Positions 1 to 11,568 of a stretch of 64,000 bases of DNA are shown here, piece after piece. Each line of letters opens with the position of its first letter. The first letter of the stretch is position 1. Origin of the DNA: Lamellibrachia columna (taxonomy: Eukaryota > Annelida > Polychaeta > Sabellida > Siboglinidae); assembly GCA_963662155.1 (NCBI GenBank), contig OY759262.1:12312782-12376781 (forward strand), in the 5' to 3' direction. The notes under the pieces were generated by a model that worked only from the letters and a program-made list of their open reading frames with translations, was not told where the DNA came from and searched no databases. The translations under genes and the position numbers were made by a program.

Positions 1-702
1 AAACTGCGTCTGTAGCAGCGATGTAGACACAGGTGCCGGGTAATGGATAACGATAAGTAAAAAAAGTAAACGAAATGAAGTATTTGCCGGCAAAATTCCC
101 ACTAGAGTGGACATGATGATGACGTCATTGAGACATTGGTAGCTTAATTGTTACCCAATATTTTACGTTTCTTAATTAAGCCATGAACAATTCAGTCGAG
201 TGTTTGCGTAATATGTCGTGACAACCTCAAGTAGGTAAACAAGGAGCGGGCCCCATATGATATCGCATTACATATGCGGTGTTTTTCCGAGTTTTGTCAG
301 ACGCAGTAAGAAATGCATGGCGCTTGGTGCAATGTAATCATGTTAAATCTGATTTAATATCATCGGTGTGGATGACCAGAAAGTCACATAGACGATGGGA
401 TATGAATGTACAATATACGAAGCGTACAACGTAAGCGAAATACAAACATGTATAGGGCCTACGTAGTTGATCGGCATGCGCATTTACCATGATCACAGTA
501 AAATACATGCGCGAGTGAAGTTCATGGCATCTCTAGGAGTGCTAAACAGTATACTAAGATGTACTTTTAATATATAAAGAAACAGGATTGTAACGGTTTT
601 TTTGTGCAGTCCGTGTATTTGTTATAACAAATTATGTCGCACAATTTATTTTGGAAACGGATCAACGGTTTGTTATGAACCGTAAATGTGACTTTACCGT
701 AC
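1..702. other. No gene seen; expected gremlin-like intron
   Basis: AT-rich sequence without convincing coding potential or tandem arrays. If the exon at 703-993 is real, this stretch is the start of its downstream intron on the minus strand. Confidence 0.5.
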
Positions 703-993
703 CTTGAGGTACTTCGACTTGGTGACGGCGAATGCCTTCCGACTTCCGCGAATCACGTGACGATACTTTCCAGCGCTCAGATTCGGCTGTTCTCTGAGCG
801 GTATCGACGACATCCGCTTGAATCCAGTCTGGGGATAGTTAACGTTCTCCAAGATCGGGATGCTCCGGCGTTTCTCGACCGGATCTCCGCCGGGGGCCAC
901 GACGGCGTCGGCCAATGCAAAGAGAAGCAGGGCGAGAAAGAGAATGCTGGCCGAGCGACGGACCCGACAGCGCGATCGTTCTCTGTCCGACAT
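703..993 (-). CDS. grem: Gremlin-like (DAN family) BMP antagonist, first coding exon, partial
   Basis: Probable first coding exon of a secreted cystine-knot BMP antagonist; family members bind BMP ligands outside the cell. The minus-strand ATG at 993 has G at -3 and opens 97 codons. An Arg-rich n-region is followed by a hydrophobic core SILFLALLLFALADAVVA (residues 16-33), a clear signal peptide. Basic sites KRR (41-43) and KR (59-60) follow. The exon ends GSRKAFAVTKSKYLK, which by eye matches the residues just before the cystine knot of vertebrate gremlins (there ...VTERKYLK, from memory). It stops at AAG before a donor GTACGG in phase 0; a second possible donor GTAAAG lies five bases on. 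The knot exon, expected to begin near a DWCKTQP-type motif, is beyond the left edge. A neuropeptide precursor is the alternative because of the dibasic sites. Confidence 0.68.
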
Positions 994-1760
994 TGCTTCG
1001 CGGACGCGTATGTTAGGAAACTACTAGACGAGTGGCGTCACTGCCTTGCTAAATACGACAACGGACAACAATAAAGACGACAGCGCCGCCAACGTTGACA
1101 TGACACACCTACAGTCTTGATGTATCCGTGGCGTCGGTGCGCTTCGCATCTCAAGTGGACGGTACACCTTTAATCAGCGGCACTTTGCCACGTTATCGGA
1201 GCGCGCCAGGCGAGCGCCGTTATTCGTCGATCGTTCTAATCCGCAAATCAGTTTCACGCATCAGTATTCGCTCTTTTTACGCCGTGTCGCCGTAAACTAA
1301 TTATCCGAGTGTCAACCGGTGCCAATGATGACGTCGCGAACAATTGTTGCCGAACCACGCGTCGCAATTTCGAGATTGTAAATTTGCCGGACGACGGAAC
1401 ACGAAAGCCGTGCGCGCAGTGCAAGAAACCCACGCAGACAGCGCTCGTGGACGCCGCCCGCCCGGCAGCGACGACGTCGGGGGACGTCAGCCACTCGTCA
1501 AGTCGTTCAACTGGCTCCGCCCCGGTGTCCGGCCGAGTCCAGCAAGGCAGGGTCCGATAACATCCACGCGCCGCCAGTGACGACCGAGAAGTGTTGTTTC
1601 GTTGAGGTGGTGTCCATCATGTCTAGTGTCGAGTGACGGGGCAGGGCGGTCGTCTTTAGTCTCGCGTAGCAATAAACCGGCTCCCGCAGTGGGCGCTGTG
1701 CTCTGGCCGTGCGTGCGACACCGACCAGTCGCTACCGCTGTCTCGTGGAAGCTTGTATCC
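994..1760 (-). promoter_or_regulatory. CpG-rich region upstream of the gremlin-like exon
   Basis: GC- and CpG-rich sequence immediately 5' of the minus-strand ATG at 993, unlike the AT-rich DNA on either side. It probably holds the 5'UTR and promoter. I see no convincing TATA box. Several short open frames occur here on both strands but none resembles a known protein. Confidence 0.4.
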
Positions 1761-2229
1761 AAGTAGCCTACGGGAGGCAGGGGTTGTGAAAAATACACAT
1801 GGTTTACGAGCGCAACATATGAATTTGATATATTGTTAGATTTAACCTCCATTCGCCATCTCCAATGCCAGTTATTTTGGTTGGTCCACAACTGTTGTTA
1901 CATATAAATTGCATTTATTTGTGTTGTTCTTCGTCGCCGTCTGTTTCTTCTTCAAACAATTTAGCTGGAAAGTAACACGTGGTAAAAGACAGTTTAGTCG
2001 TTTTGTCGTACAATTTTAACTTTCCGTTAATGTGTGGCTTCCGTGGATGCGACACGCGACACGAAAACAGTTGCTTTTTTGAATTAGTTTTTTTAACGCG
2101 CGTTTTTAGTCAATATCTTACTTACAACATTTTGAAACGAAAGCAACAAAATATATTTTATTAACTTCTCGAAGTACTGTACAAACATATTATGCAGTTC
2201 TTCATCATTTCATGATCTATGTATGGTTC
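1761..2229. other. No feature recognised
   Basis: AT-rich DNA with no gene or tandem array visible. Confidence 0.5.
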
Positions 2230-2436
2230 TGCCCTGCCCTGCCCTGCCCTGCCCTGCCCTGCCCTGCCCTGCCCTGCCCTGCCCTGCCCTGCCCTGCCCT
2301 GCCCTGCCCTGCCCTGCACTGCACATCATTCCACTGCCCTGCCCTGCCCTGCCCTGCCCTGCCCTGCCCTGCCCTGCCCTGCCCTGCCCTGCCCTGCCCT
2401 GCCCTGCCCTGCCCTGCCCTGCCCTGCCCTGCCCTG
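2230..2436. repeat. (TGCCC)n pentanucleotide microsatellite
   Basis: About 40 copies of a 5-bp unit, broken once around 2317-2334 by an imperfect segment. The three proline/alanine/leucine open frames across it are products of the repeat. Confidence 0.98.
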
Positions 2437-2550
2437 TCTTGGTGTCCAGTCTGTTATTATCTTGGTGTCCAGTCTGTTATTATCTTGGTGTCCAGTCTGT
2501 TATTATCTTGGTGTCCAGTCTGTTATTATCTTGGTGTCCATTCTTTTATT
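2437..2550. repeat. 23-bp tandem repeat, 5 copies
   Basis: Unit TCTTGGTGTCCAGTCTGTTA plus TTA, starting at 2437, 2460, 2483, 2506 and 2529; the last copy is diverged. It directly abuts the pentanucleotide array. Confidence 0.95.
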
Positions 2551-2721
2551 CTATTGGTCCATCTTTCGTTATATCTCATAGCGAGGTGCCCCGGCCATAT
2601 CCATTGCTTGGTTTTGATCTCCTTTATTATATCTTGGAAACTAGTTTATCTCGTAAGTATGTGTTTGTAAATTTCTTTGTCTTTCTTGGTGACTCCTGAC
2701 AATATCCTTTCCGTAGCCCGC

Positions 2722-2925
<204 letters not shown>

Positions 2926-3120
2926 AACGATTTTCTTCGAAACACAACTATCGAGATTATACGAAACGTTGAGCAAGTAATCTGAATAGTCGTGTTTAGA
3001 AGAAAATCTTTACTCATGGCACGATGCATTAGTTAAACGTTTTATGTTGTGTATTGGTAGTCTTCAAATGTGGGTTTATGATGTGTCCTTCCAGCGAGCG
3101 CGTGGTTGTCGTAGTGGCCC

Positions 3121-3210
3121 GTAACAGTGTACGTAACAGTGTACGTAACAGTGTACGTAACAGTGTACGTAACCGTGTACGTAACAGTGTACGTAACAGT
3201 GTACGTACTT
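3121..3210. repeat. 12-bp tandem repeat (GTAACAGTGTAC)
   Basis: About 7.5 copies of GTAACAGTGTAC, one copy with GTAACCGTGTAC. Confidence 0.95.
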
Positions 3211-3572
3211 TGAACAAGCAGGAAGGAGGAGCAGGAGTAGTTGAGGGAGGGAACTGGTGTGAAAGATAATATCAAGAGGGAGCTGGTGAGTAGCCTGTTA
3301 AACTGGGCTGGACACGGGCAAAGAATGGAGGGGGGGTGGATGACGACGAGAGCGGATGCGCTTATAGCGCAGGGTAGAAAGATAAGAGGATAACCGGGAC
3401 TGAGAAGGGAGGACTGCGTGAAGAGAAATTTGGCGGGAGTGGGAGGTGAGTGGAGAACGAGAGCGAGGGATGGGGGAGGGGTGGAGACGGGTGGAGATGG
3501 GTGGGAGGTGAGCAAAGTAACTCAATAAAATTACATTGGCCAATGTTAACTTGCGCACGCCTTCTAAAATCG
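3211..3572. other. Purine-biased stretch without a gene
   Basis: G/A-rich on the plus strand with many GGGAG and GGTGG tracts. Proline/serine open frames on the minus strand reflect this composition. Confidence 0.5.
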
Positions 3573-3697
3573 GTTCCTGTAATACGTGACGACATGACAG
3601 GCCTAATGTAATACGTGACGACATGACAGGCATAATGTAATACGTGACGACATGACAGGCCTAATGTAATATGTGACGACATGACAGGCCTAATGTC
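3573..3697. repeat. 29-bp tandem repeat, about 4 copies
   Basis: Unit TAATACGTGACGACATGACA followed by GGCCTAATG, repeated about four times with point differences. Confidence 0.93.
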
Positions 3698-3955
3698 TGA
3701 CTTAGCGTATTAACGTCCGATGTGCCCTTTACTACTGCACAAACAAATCACAACGAGGTATTTTATGACTTCAGTTGTTAACACTTACGGTATTACTCTA
3801 AAACGTACAGCAAGATCCTGTTACTTGTTCCAGTTAAGTGTTTCCTATTGTTTTCTCTCTTACAACAGTTGACGTCTTAGCAGTTGACGTTGACAGATGA
3901 CGTCCGTCGCTTTATGTCGCTGCTTGATTTAATATTCTTATTTATGTACAGTCTG

Positions 3956-4279
3956 TGTATATTTTACTTCTCTCCAAATGTGCCTAATCCGACAACGTTT
4001 CTTAGCTATGGTTTCTGTAATCCTTTAAATATATTTTCATATGTGTTGACATTTCAGTTTTCTATATATTTTACTTCTCTCCAAATGTGCCTAATCCGAC
4101 AACTTTTCTTAGCTATGGTTTCTGTAATCCTTTAAATATATTTTCATATGTGTTGACATTTCAGTTTTCTATATATTTTACTTCTCTCCAAATGTGCCTA
4201 ATCCGACAACGTTTCTTAGCTATGGTTTCTGTAACCCTTTAAATATATTTTCATATGTGTTGACATTTCAGTTTTCTAT
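3956..4279. repeat. 107-bp tandem repeat, 3 copies
   Basis: The motif TTACTTCTCTCCAAATGTGC begins at 3964, 4071 and 4178, a period of 107 bp; copies differ at only a few positions. Confidence 0.93.
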
Positions 4280-4700
4280 GACACGTCTTGCTTTATATTA
4301 TCTTCTAATGTTCCAGGCAATCCATAGATAATGTGCCTCAGTAACCACGTCTGTGCCACGTTGATTTTTCTGCACGTTGTAACGACGGTATCCAACTGTG
4401 AACAGTTTCTCGGAATAACTGTTGTTTCTGTATAGTCTCGATTCTCTTCGTAAATCGATTTGACATTTTTGAAGATTCTGTATTGACTGATCGCTTTGGT
4501 AAAATCATGTTACATAATATAAACTATACTATTTATTCGTTCAGCACGCAATGTAGACATGTTATTCAAGTCAAGATGTTCAAATTAAACACATAACGGC
4601 AGCGGCGCATTTAGGGGTGCACTGGGCCATCCCTTTGGTTGAATTGTTTAGTATGGCCGTATGTAACCTTTTGCGCCACTACATGGCAGCATGGTGAACT

Positions 4701-4728
4701 GTGTGTGTGTGCGTGCGTGCGTGAGTGC

Positions 4729-4821
<93 letters not shown>

Positions 4822-4830
4822 TATGTATGT
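4701..4830. repeat. (GTGC)n microsatellite
   Basis: GTGC/GTGT tetranucleotide run that abuts the hairpin element starting at 4832. Cys-Val-Arg and Thr-His-Ala-Arg frames here are artefacts. Confidence 0.97.
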
Positions 4831-4831
4831 G

Positions 4832-5062
4832 TATGGCAACACACAATCAGCCGGGAGTTTCTGCGATGATTTCTGAAAATGTTTACAGTTCTTCTCTTAA
4901 AAAGTGGGGCTACTATTACGATAAAAACGATCGGACTTTGTACCTTTACATGCCAGTCCTCGGGGTGGGGGGGTCGGGGGTTCGAACCACTTTTTGAGAG
5001 AAGAACTGCAAACATTTTTAGAAATCATCGCAGAAACCCCCGGCTGATTGTGTGTTGCTATA
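4832..5062. mobile_element. Foldback/MITE-like element with 76-bp inverted arms
   Basis: Arms 4832-4907 and 4987-5062 are inverted repeats differing at a few bases (left contains ACACAATCAGCCGGGAGTTT). They enclose about 79 bp containing ACGATAAAAACGATCGGACT and a G-rich tract. GT-rich and CA-rich simple repeats just outside extend the symmetry. Sequences related to an arm occur near 12697-12725 and to the interior near 38495-38530, so this is a dispersed family. No transposase is present. Confidence 0.8.
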
Positions 5063-5670
5063 CACACACACGCGCGCACACTTCAGTACTGCACCAGGTA
5101 CCCGGGGCACAATAATCACACCTGTACACAAGTAATAGTTATAACATATTGCACACGCACACCTATAAACTAATATAAAGAGTTTAGTGTCATGCCTCGT
5201 CGGTTGCACGAGTCGACCTCATTACTCGCTAAAAGCGTTACAATGTCACTACAAGTTGGCACTAAAACACAAATATTGACAGCGCTATTAGCCGTAGGTT
5301 CATCGTTGTATTAAAATGTTTATCGCTCTCCGCCAGGTCGTTTCTACGGCAGTTGTTATTATGCTATAACGGTGTGTTTTACTATGCGTAGCGTGTTATC
5401 ACGTACTGGGCCTTTCATTGACTTGTGCAGAGTTAAATGCTGGATTTCCAGATCACTGAACAGTCGCGATTACAGCCCCACTGTTCGATGGACACGCGCA
5501 CGTACGCACACACTCACGCACGCACATGTGTACTTTCGAATTCTCTATCTCTCCATTTGTGTTATGTCTCAACATGTCCCTTCTTCCATCCCCCATCCCC
5601 TGCGAATCTGTCTGTGTAAGTCAGTCCCGTCCTTTTACCTTAAGTCTCCTCTGCCTGCGTCCCGCTCTCC
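5063..5670. other. No gene recognised
   Basis: Mixed sequence with short CA/CG-rich runs near 5060-5085 and 5495-5530. Nothing coding was identified. Confidence 0.45.
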
Positions 5671-5673
5671 TTG

Positions 5674-5717
<44 letters not shown>

Positions 5718-5718
5718 G

Positions 5719-5753
<35 letters not shown>

Positions 5754-5960
5754 CTTGCCTCCCTTCCTCCCTCCCTCCCTCCCTCCCTCCCTCCCTCCCT
5801 CCCCGTTCCTCCCGTCCCTCCCTCACCTTTCCTCCCTCACCCGTCCCTCCCCCACCCTTCCTCCATCAGCCCTCGCTGCCTCCTTCCCTCACCCCTCTCC
5901 CACCTCCATCCCTCTCTCCATCCATCCCTCCCTCCTTTCCACCCTGCCCCTACTCCTTGC
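5671..5960. repeat. (CTGC)n followed by (CCCT)n pyrimidine-rich arrays
   Basis: 5674-5760 is mostly CTGC tetranucleotides. From 5761 the unit shifts to CCTC/CCCT with growing divergence to about 5960. The cysteine-leucine-proline and serine-proline frames are repeat artefacts. Confidence 0.93.
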
Positions 5961-7134
5961 CTCGCTGTCTGTCTGCCTATTGGGTTCACACGTTACTGGA
6001 AAACACAAATGGAAACACCGTTTGTTGAAGACGTGTCGAGAGACAACTCATACACGTGTCTCTTGTTCGTTGACGAATCACGTTGTCTGAGACTTGGTCA
6101 AATGTGAGCAACATCATCTCAGCGGAAGTCTTGTCATCTTCTTTCTTCTTCTTCTTCCCTTTGCTCGCTTGTCATCTAAATAGGCCTATATGCACACGCA
6201 CAACTTTCATTATAAAGTGCCTCATGCAATCAGGAAAAAACCCGAATATCGCGACTTATTGCCTGATGAAATTCGGCGCTGATTAAAGTTGATATCCGAT
6301 TTAAAGATGAAGATTCAGGCCGACATTTTTATCGTTATGCTTTCGTCGCTGGCCCCACGCGACGAAAACCAATACAATGTGGTTTATTAACGGGACAGAC
6401 TGTGAAATCCACTGTCGCCGCCAGATATCGCTTACATGGAGTTACAGACGATAAGTCTTCACTGCAGTGGACCCTAGGGACACGTTCCCGTTCGCTGTTT
6501 GAACACTGATATGCAATGTATCATTTACACAAGGTAAACACGGTCATTTCACCAATGAACAATCGGCGGAACACATTGTAATTTCCTCGGTGAAGTAATG
6601 CTTAGTGTTCTGCATGGTAACACCTTCAGTAATTAACACCTGTGCCTTGCAACAAACTCCCACGTTTAGTCAACGGTGCATTTGCTGCCAGAACGTTTTA
6701 ACGTTTGAACGGAGAATTTATTTTTAGTACCGGTCACGCATCTCATCTCTAATTTTATCGTGTTGCTAATTATTTAACACGTCGATACATTGACTAATAT
6801 GTACTGAGATCGAACCGAGTGCTCCGGGAAATGCCATGTTTCCGCACGCGAGCGTAGCATCTGTCCACAGTCCTCAAACGTTAGCGATGCATAGCGGGAA
6901 GCTAGGAATCGGGGAAGTTCACGTGGTGACACCTACTCGTATACTTGCAGGGAGTACAGAGTCTTCCTGTCTGCCATCAGATGCTTCTGTCAGACGTTGC
7001 TTCCGTTGTTTCCTAGAATATGCAGTTTGTGAAAACAAACATCTCAGTCGTTTATACCTCGTCTAGTTCAAAGTGATTCGGTCCGCGTTGCCACACATTT
7101 TTGGAAAGGTTGCACGTGGCTGAGCACTCGTCGT
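5961..7134. other. No gene recognised
   Basis: Non-repetitive DNA with moderate CpG. No open frame shows a recognisable domain and no clear splice-bounded exon was found. Confidence 0.45.
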
Positions 7135-7139
7135 TGTCT

Positions 7140-7346
7140 TGGCCAGAACTCTCACAGTCGTGAGCTGGAGCAGTTGCCCGAACTCTCGGAGTTGTGAGCT
7201 GGAGCAGTTGCTCAAACTCTCGTAGTCGTGAGCTTGGGCAGTTGCCCGAACTCTCGCAGCCGTGAACTGGAGCAGTTGCTCAAACTCTCGTAGTCGTGAG
7301 CTTGGTCAGTTGCCCGAACTCTCGCAGCCGTGAACTGGAGCAGTTA
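7140..7346. repeat. 34-bp tandem repeat, about 6 copies
   Basis: Units begin GAACTCTCGCAGCCGTGAAC or a variant (for example at 7147 and 7181). Two alternating variants, TTGCCCGAACTC and TTGCTCAAACTC, suggest a two-unit higher-order pattern. Confidence 0.9.
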
Positions 7347-7634
7347 TGAGTCAGTTTCTTTCCAATACTTTAAGACAAACCTTTTTCCAGGTAACCTACG
7401 GATGTTTGTAATACATCAGAGTCTGGTATTATGTCGTATGAATCACTTTATTGACACCCAATAATCAATATCCATGTTGACGGTCTTCATTCGAGTGACG
7501 TCAATGTTATGAAGCTGCGCCAATTATAGTGTGAAACGTACTCGTTCATTTTTAATGATTATTGATCTCCCTGCCGGATATATCCTGCACTGTGACATAA
7601 GGCGAGTGCAGGAGACCCGGAAACGATATTGTAG

Positions 7635-7723
7635 TCATGGTGGCGGTGGTGTCGGCGGTGGCGGTGGTGTCGGCGGTGGCGGTGGTGTCGGCGGTGGCGG
7701 TGGTGTCGGCGGTGGTGATAGTT
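7635..7723. repeat. 18-bp (GGCGGTGGTGTCGGCGGT) tandem repeat
   Basis: About 4.5 copies. On the plus strand it gives a Gly/Val run within a 121-codon frame that has no other sign of coding. Confidence 0.9.
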
Positions 7724-8312
7724 GTTGTGACGCAGAGCAAAGAAAAACAACGATGATGCGTCAGATCAACACCGAATGGAAAACTTCCATATGTAGCGAC
7801 ACATTGGACGTCTACTGTAATGTGATAATAACATATTCAAAACCGAAAAGGCCTGTATTTGTGACTCCAGATTGGGTTGATATATACAGCACGTAACGAG
7901 AAGAATTGAATGAAGTGAACTCAGCCAAACATACCATGCTTTAACAAAAAAGAGGTAAAACATCTTGACGTTACTAAGAACGCATTACTCAGTAGGTTTT
8001 TTATATATGTAAAATAAAACGGCAAAAGAACACAATTATAATTCTAATATTACTTTGGGCGGTGCAATGCGCTAATATTTTTCTCGCTACAGTAACGATT
8101 TCAGCGTAGACGTGGATCTTGCGCGAGCTAAGATGTGTGCTTGTGAACATGGTAATACATTGGTAGAACAATTTTCAAAATGTTGCACCAGCTAAACTAA
8201 GTGTATATCATCATGTGTAAGATATTTACACCCTTCTGTGCCACAGTGAGGACGCCACTCAACTACAGCCACGTAATTATTGTTTACGTCACACGATTGT
8301 CAGATCCATTAC

Positions 8313-8842
8313 GTTTTTCTTGGTCCGTCAAGTTAACAAATGTGGTCGCCGCTGCCGGACATTCCGTCCTATTTTTCTTGGTCCGTCAAGTTAACAAATG
8401 TGGCCGCCGCTGTCGGACATTCCGTCCTATTTTTCTTGGTCCGTCAAGTTAACAAATGTGGCCGCCGCTGCCGGACATTCCGTCCTATTTTTCTTGGTCC
8501 GTCAAGTTAACAAATGTGGCCGCCGCTGCCGGACATTCCGTCCTATTTTTCTTGGTCCGTCAAGTTAACAAATGTGGCCGCCGCTGCCGGACATTCCGTC
8601 CTATTTTTCTTGGTCCATCAAGTTAACAAATGTGGCCGCCGCTGCCGGACATTCCGTCCTATTTTTCTTGGTCCGTCAAGTTAACAAATGTGGCCGCCGC
8701 TGCCGGACATTCCGTCCTATTTTTCTTGGTCCGTCAAGTTAACAAATGTGGCCGCCGCTGCCGGACATTCCGTCCTATTTTTCTTGGTCCGTCAAGTTAA
8801 CAAATGTGGCTGCCGCTGCCAGACATTCCGTCCTATTTTTCG
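8313..8842. repeat. 58-bp tandem repeat, about 9 copies
   Basis: Unit begins TTTTTCTTGGTCCGTCAAGT and includes AATGTGGCCGCCGCTGCCGG. Copies differ by single bases only; the last carries AGACATT instead of GGACATT. Confidence 0.96.
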
Positions 8843-8959
8843 TGACATCTCAAACATTTGTCTTTTTGACAAAAACTCATGGCAAAGTTATATCAACGTT
8901 ATCCCATAGTATGTTAGATAGGTTGATATGAGAGATAGAGGTCACGTTCATAAGTATGA

Positions 8960-9470
8960 TTGTGACGTCAGACTCTGGATCCGTCAACTGTAGGACGAGG
9001 TTCCAGAAAGTACAGACGGCGGCGGGAGCGGGCGTCGTCTCCAGACGTCCCCGCAGACGGCACCCGCAGAACCGTGTAACGAACACGGACAGGTATAACG
9101 AGATTGTCTCGCCCACCGACACCAGCGCCGCCAAGTCGGGCCGTGGGTGTGAGCGCGGCGCGGATCGCTCACTCGTCCGTAAATGTATTTATCCGGATGA
9201 TTCGTCACGGGGCTTGCTATCCCAGCATGTCAGCACTGATAATCTATATGCAGGTATGGCGGCGCCAATTCACCGATATGTGATCCCCCGACTGGGGACC
9301 GTATCGAAGGCGAGGCGGAAGCGACGATGCGGGAACGTCAGCAAGTGGGTTGGGTGTCCACACGCCGCCGCGTCCCGTAGACCCACGTCGTGGCAGAGCC
9401 GTCGTGGCTGTGGCGGTGCTCATAACATACGATGTATTAGTTCGAAACGGTCGGACTTCTTCCTAGTGAC
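8960..9470. other. CpG-rich island without recognised gene
   Basis: GC- and CpG-rich block between two arrays. A plus-strand frame is open throughout (about 170 codons) but resembles nothing I know; splice-like sites exist but support no particular exon. It could be an exon, a promoter or simply GC-rich DNA. Confidence 0.35.
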
Positions 9471-9474
9471 CCGA

Positions 9475-9851
9475 ATGTATGCATGTACGCATGCATGTAT
9501 GTATGTATGTATGTATGTATGTATGTATGTATGTATGTATGTATGTATGTATGTATGTATGTATGTATGTATGTATGCATGCATGCATGTATGTATGTAT
9601 GTATTTATGCATGAATGTATGTATGTATGTATGTATGTATGTATGTATGTATGTATGTATGTATGTATGTATGTATGTATGTATGTATGCATGCATGTAT
9701 GTATGTATGTATGTATTTATGCATGAATGTATGTATGTATGTATGTATGTATGTATGTATGTATGTATTTATGTATGCATGCATGTATGTATGTATGTAT
9801 GCATGAATGTATGTATGTATGTATGTATGTATGTATGTATGTATGCATGAA

Positions 9852-9882
<31 letters not shown>

Positions 9883-9906
9883 CTGTCTGTCTGTCTGTCT
9901 GTCTGC
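9475..9906. repeat. (GTAT/GCAT)n tetranucleotide array ending in (CTGT)n
   Basis: About 380 bp of ATGT units with scattered GCAT and TTAT variants, then GTGC and CTGT runs. Segments around GTATTTATGCATGAATG recur at 9601, 9713 and near 9800, indicating internal duplications. All reading frames are artefacts. Confidence 0.97.
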
Positions 9907-9965
9907 ATGCATGTATGTGCAAACGTAAACACAAGTATAATTATTTGGAGTGCTAAACTCTGTGG

Positions 9966-10013
9966 ACAATGATAGACAATGATAGACAATGATAGACAAT
10001 GATAGACAACGGG
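9966..10013. repeat. 10-bp tandem repeat (ACAATGATAG)
   Basis: Nearly five copies just before the 48-bp satellite. Confidence 0.9.
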
Positions 10014-10027
10014 CAAACATTGACGTT

Positions 10028-11568
10028 TGCTTTGAGAAGCGACTGAGCAGCTTGGACATGTTAATGCCTCAGTCAATCTTTGAGAAGCGACTGAGCAGCG
10101 TGGACATGTTAATGCCTCAGTCAATCTTTGAGAAGCGACTGAGCAGCGTGGACATGTTAATGCCTCAGTCAATCTTTGAGAAGCGACTGAGCAGCGTGGA
10201 CATGTTAATGCCTCAGTCAATCTTTGAGAAGCGACTGAGCAGCTTATACATGTTAATGCCTCAGTCAATCTTTGAGAAGTGACTGAATAGCTTGGACATG
10301 TTAATGCCTCAGTCAATCTATGAGAAGCGACTGAGCAGCGTGGACATGTTAATGCCTCAGTCAATCTTTGAGAAACGACTGAGCAGCGTGGACATGTTAA
10401 TGCCTCAGTCAATCTTTGAGAAGCGACTGAGCAGCGTGGACATGTTAATGCCTCAGTCAATCTTTGAGAAACGACTGAGCAGCGTGGACATGTTAATGAC
10501 TCAGTCAATCTTTGAGAAGCGACTGAGCAGCGTGGACATGTTAATGCCTCAGTCAATCTTTGAGAAACGACTGAGCAGCGTGGACATGTTAATGCCTCAG
10601 TCAATCTTTGAGAAGCGACTGAGCAGCGTGGACATGTTAATGCCTCAGTCAATCTTTGAGAAGCGACTGAGCAGCTTATACATGTTAATGCCTCAGTCAA
10701 TCTTTGAGAAGCGACTGAGCAGCGTGGACATGTTAATGCCTCAGTCAATCTTTGAGAAGCGACTGAGCAGCGTGGACATGTTAATGCCTCAGTCAATCTT
10801 TGAGAAGCGACTGAGCAGCGTGGACATGTTAATGCCTCAGTCAATCTTTGAGAAGCGACTGAGCAGCGTGGACATGTTAATGCCTCAGTCAATCTTTGAG
10901 AAGCGACTGAGCAGCTTATACATGTTAATGCCTCAGTCAATCTTTGAGAAGCGACTGAGCAGCTTGGACATGTTAATGCCTCAGTCAATCTATGAGAAGC
11001 GACTGAGCAGCGTGGACATGTTAATGCCTCAGTCAATCTTTGAGAAACGACTGAGCAGCGTGGACATGTTAATGCCTCAGTCAATCTTTGAGAAGCGACT
11101 GAGCAGCGTGGACATGTTAATGCCTCAGTCAATCTTTGAGAAACGACTGAGCAGCGTGGACATGTTAATGCCTCAGTCAATCTTTGAGAAGCGACTGAGC
11201 AGCGTGGACATGTTAATGCCTCAGTCAATCTTTGAGAAACGACTGAGCAGCGTGGACATGTTAATGCCTCAGTCAATCTTTGAGAAGCGACTGAGCAGCG
11301 TGGACATGTTAATGCCTCAGTCAATCTTTGAGAAGCGACTGAGCAGCTTATACATGTTAATGCCTCAGTCAATCTTTGAGAAGCGACTGAGCAGCGTGGA
11401 CATGTTAATGCCTCAGTCAATCTTTGAGAAGCGACTGAGCAGCGTGGACATGTTAATGCCTCAGTCAATCTTTGAGAAGCGACTGAGCAGCGTGGACATG
11501 TTAATGCCTCAGTCAATCTTTGAGAAGCGACTGAGCAGCGTGGACATGTTAATGCCTCAGTCAATCTG
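10028..11568. repeat. 48-bp satellite, about 32 copies, with a 672-bp higher-order repeat
   Basis: Monomer begins TTTGAGAAGCGACTGAGCAG and contains GACATGTTAATGCCTCAGTC. The 48-bp length keeps a frame open on both strands (16 residues per unit), hence long open frames of 443 and 646 codons that I regard as artefacts. Diagnostic variants recur exactly 14 monomers apart: AGCTTATACATG at about 10241 and 10913 (and at 10673 and 11344), TCTATGAG at 10317 and 10989, GAGAAACGA near 10371 and 11043. Confidence 0.97.

Noticed and set aside
8956..9470. Roughly 170-codon open frame in a CpG-rich island
   Set aside because: Composition lowers stop frequency in several frames at once; no motif or convincing exon boundary.
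10028..11568. CRISPR-like regular spacing
   Set aside because: Units are contiguous copies without unique spacers, and the genome is eukaryotic.
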